A stretch of DNA of 7,325 nucleotides from NCBI GenBank assembly GCA_014378955.1, contig JACMMQ010000162.1, positions 1 to 7,325 on the forward strand, read 5' to 3'. The position numbers and the translations under genes were made by a program. Position 1 is the stretch's first letter. Each line of letters begins with the position of its first letter. The stretch comes from Clostridia bacterium. GTDB taxonomy: Bacteria; Bacillota; Clostridia; SK-Y3; JACMMQ01. The notes beneath the pieces are model-generated. The model saw nothing but the letters and a program-made list of their open reading frames with translations, was not told where the DNA came from and made no database searches. Shown one piece after another: positions 6,456 to 7,325 of the stretch.

Positions 6456-7325
6456 TTATGAAATGATGGATGTAACAACGCCAGAACCAACGGTTCTGCC
6501 ACCTTCACGAATAGCGAAGCGTAAGCCTTCTTCAACAGCGATCGTTGTGATAAGCTCAACTTCCATTTGGATGTTATCGCCAGGCATGCACATTTCAACG
6601 CCTTCTGGTAATCTGATGATACCCGTTACGTCTGTTGTTCTAAAATAGAACTGTGGTCTATAATTGTTGAAGAAAGGTGTATGTCTGCCGCCTTCTTCTT
6701 TTGTCAATACATAAACTTCGCCCATGAACTTTTTGTGTGGTTTAATAGAACCAGGTTTAGCCAATACTTGACCTCTCTGGATTTCAGTTCTTTGAACACC
6801 ACGAAGCAATGCGCCAATGTTGTCGCCCGCTTGTGCATCGTCCAAAAGCTTTCTGAACATTTCAATCCCTGTCACAACAACCTTACGGGAAGCTTCAGCC
6901 AAGCCAACCAATTCAACTTCTTCTTGTACCTTAACAGTACCTCTTTCAACTCTACCAGTCGCAACAGTACCACGACCTGTAATGGAGAATACATCTTCCA
7001 CAGGCATCAAGAAAGGCATATCTGCTTTTCTTTCTGGTGTAGGGATGTAGCTGTCAACAGCTTCCATCAAAGCAAGGATTGGTGCATATTCAGGTGCACT
7101 TGTTTCTTTAGAAGTACATTCCAAAGCAACCAGTGCAGAGCCCTTAACGATTGGAATATCATCACCTGGGAAATTGTATTCGGTCAACAATTCACGAATT
7201 TCCATTTCAACCAATTCAAGCAATTCAGGATCGTCTACTTGGTCAACTTTGTTCATGAAAACAACCAAATGAGGAACGCCAACCTGACGTGACAAGAGAA
7301 TGTGTTCACGAGTCTGAGGCATAGG
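6456..7325 (-). CDS. tuf: Translation elongation factor Tu (EF-Tu), 5' end cut by the window edge
   Basis: The visible 289 residues are the C-terminal part of an approximately 400-residue protein; about 110 N-terminal residues, with the P-loop and switch regions, lie beyond the right edge. The reading frame stays open to 7325 ([11 protein letters not shown] at the edge), so the Met at 7322 is internal rather than a start. EF-Tu is the cytoplasmic GTPase that delivers aminoacyl-tRNA to the ribosome. Visible signatures are NKVD (guanine specificity), GSAL (G5 motif), the domain 2 start [30 protein letters not shown] [37 protein letters not shown], and domain 3 ending in [17 protein letters not shown]. 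The stop is TAA, followed by a terminator. This is a core gene and indicates a chromosomal location. Its order next to ribosomal genes cannot be seen here. Confidence 0.98.
   Translation of the reverse strand, partial: PMPQTREHILLSRQVGVPHLVVFMNKVDQVDDPELLELVEMEIRELLTEYNFPGDDIPIVKGSALVALECTSKETSAPEYAPILALMEAVDSYIPTPERKADMPFLMPVEDVFSITGRGTVATGRVERGTVKVQEEVELVGLAEASRKVVVTGIEMFRKLLDDAQAGDNIGALLRGVQRTEIQRGQVLAKPGSIKPHKKFMGEVYVLTKEEGGRHTPFFNNYRPQFYFRTTDVTGIIRLPEGVEMCMPGDNIQMEVELITTIAVEEGLRFAIREGGRTVGSGVVTSIIS

Noticed and set aside
6368..6598. Open frame of 76 codons on the minus strand overlapping the end of tuf
   Set aside because: It runs through the last third of tuf in another frame and straight across the tuf terminator; there is no ribosome site or recognisable domain.
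6681..7292. Open frame of about 200 codons on the plus strand opposite tuf
   Set aside because: It is exactly antisense to the well-conserved EF-Tu sequence, its protein is rich in Phe, Asn, Ser and Cys with no recognisable motif, and no ribosome site supports it. It is a codon-usage shadow.
1..7325. CRISPR array, tRNA or rRNA genes, transposase or phage genes
   Set aside because: No regularly spaced repeats, cloverleaf-type sequence, rRNA stretch or mobile-element protein was seen on either strand.

Overview
The window is AT-rich and looks like part of a chromosome from a low-GC Gram-positive bacterium (Bacillota, most likely Clostridia). The evidence is the type of EF-Tu, strong AAGGAGG-type ribosome binding sites, and a split exopolysaccharide tyrosine-kinase system (separate Wzz-like membrane activator and cytosolic kinase) paired with a PHP-type phosphatase. 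The species cannot be named from the sequence alone. Every supported gene lies on the minus strand, so the window reads biologically from right to left.

Layout in transcription order: the 3' part of tuf (EF-Tu, cut by the right edge) ends at 6456 and is followed by an intrinsic terminator (6408-6442). A near-consensus sigma-A promoter (6327-6355) then starts an exopolysaccharide or capsule operon. Its leader is about 220 nt and contains a striking ~100-bp imperfect palindrome with an inner hairpin (6169-6268). The operon is capD/epsC-like nucleotide-sugar 4,6-dehydratase (TTG start, 6097-4187), cpsC/capA-like chain-length regulator and kinase activator (4072-3404), cpsD/capB-like tyrosine kinase with an 11-tyrosine tract (3336-2557), cpsB/ywqE-like PHP phosphatase (2560-1787), and an unrecognised membrane-anchored protein (1780-1160). 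A strong intrinsic terminator (1100-1137) closes it. Next comes an M19-family dipeptidase (1082-159), whose stop codon lies inside its own terminator hairpin (119-163). The last 118 bases hold no supported gene, only an 11-bp inverted repeat.

Inferred working model: CapD makes a modified UDP-sugar precursor. CpsC and CpsD form the membrane kinase complex that controls polymer length and export, CpsB dephosphorylates the tyrosine cluster of CpsD, and the last protein is co-expressed with an extracytoplasmic or membrane role. No glycosyltransferase, flippase or polymerase is visible, so the polymer assembly genes must lie elsewhere. Most of the window is conventional. The features that merit attention are the palindromic leader, the uninterrupted poly-tyrosine tract placed before a charged tail, and the unknown fifth operon protein.
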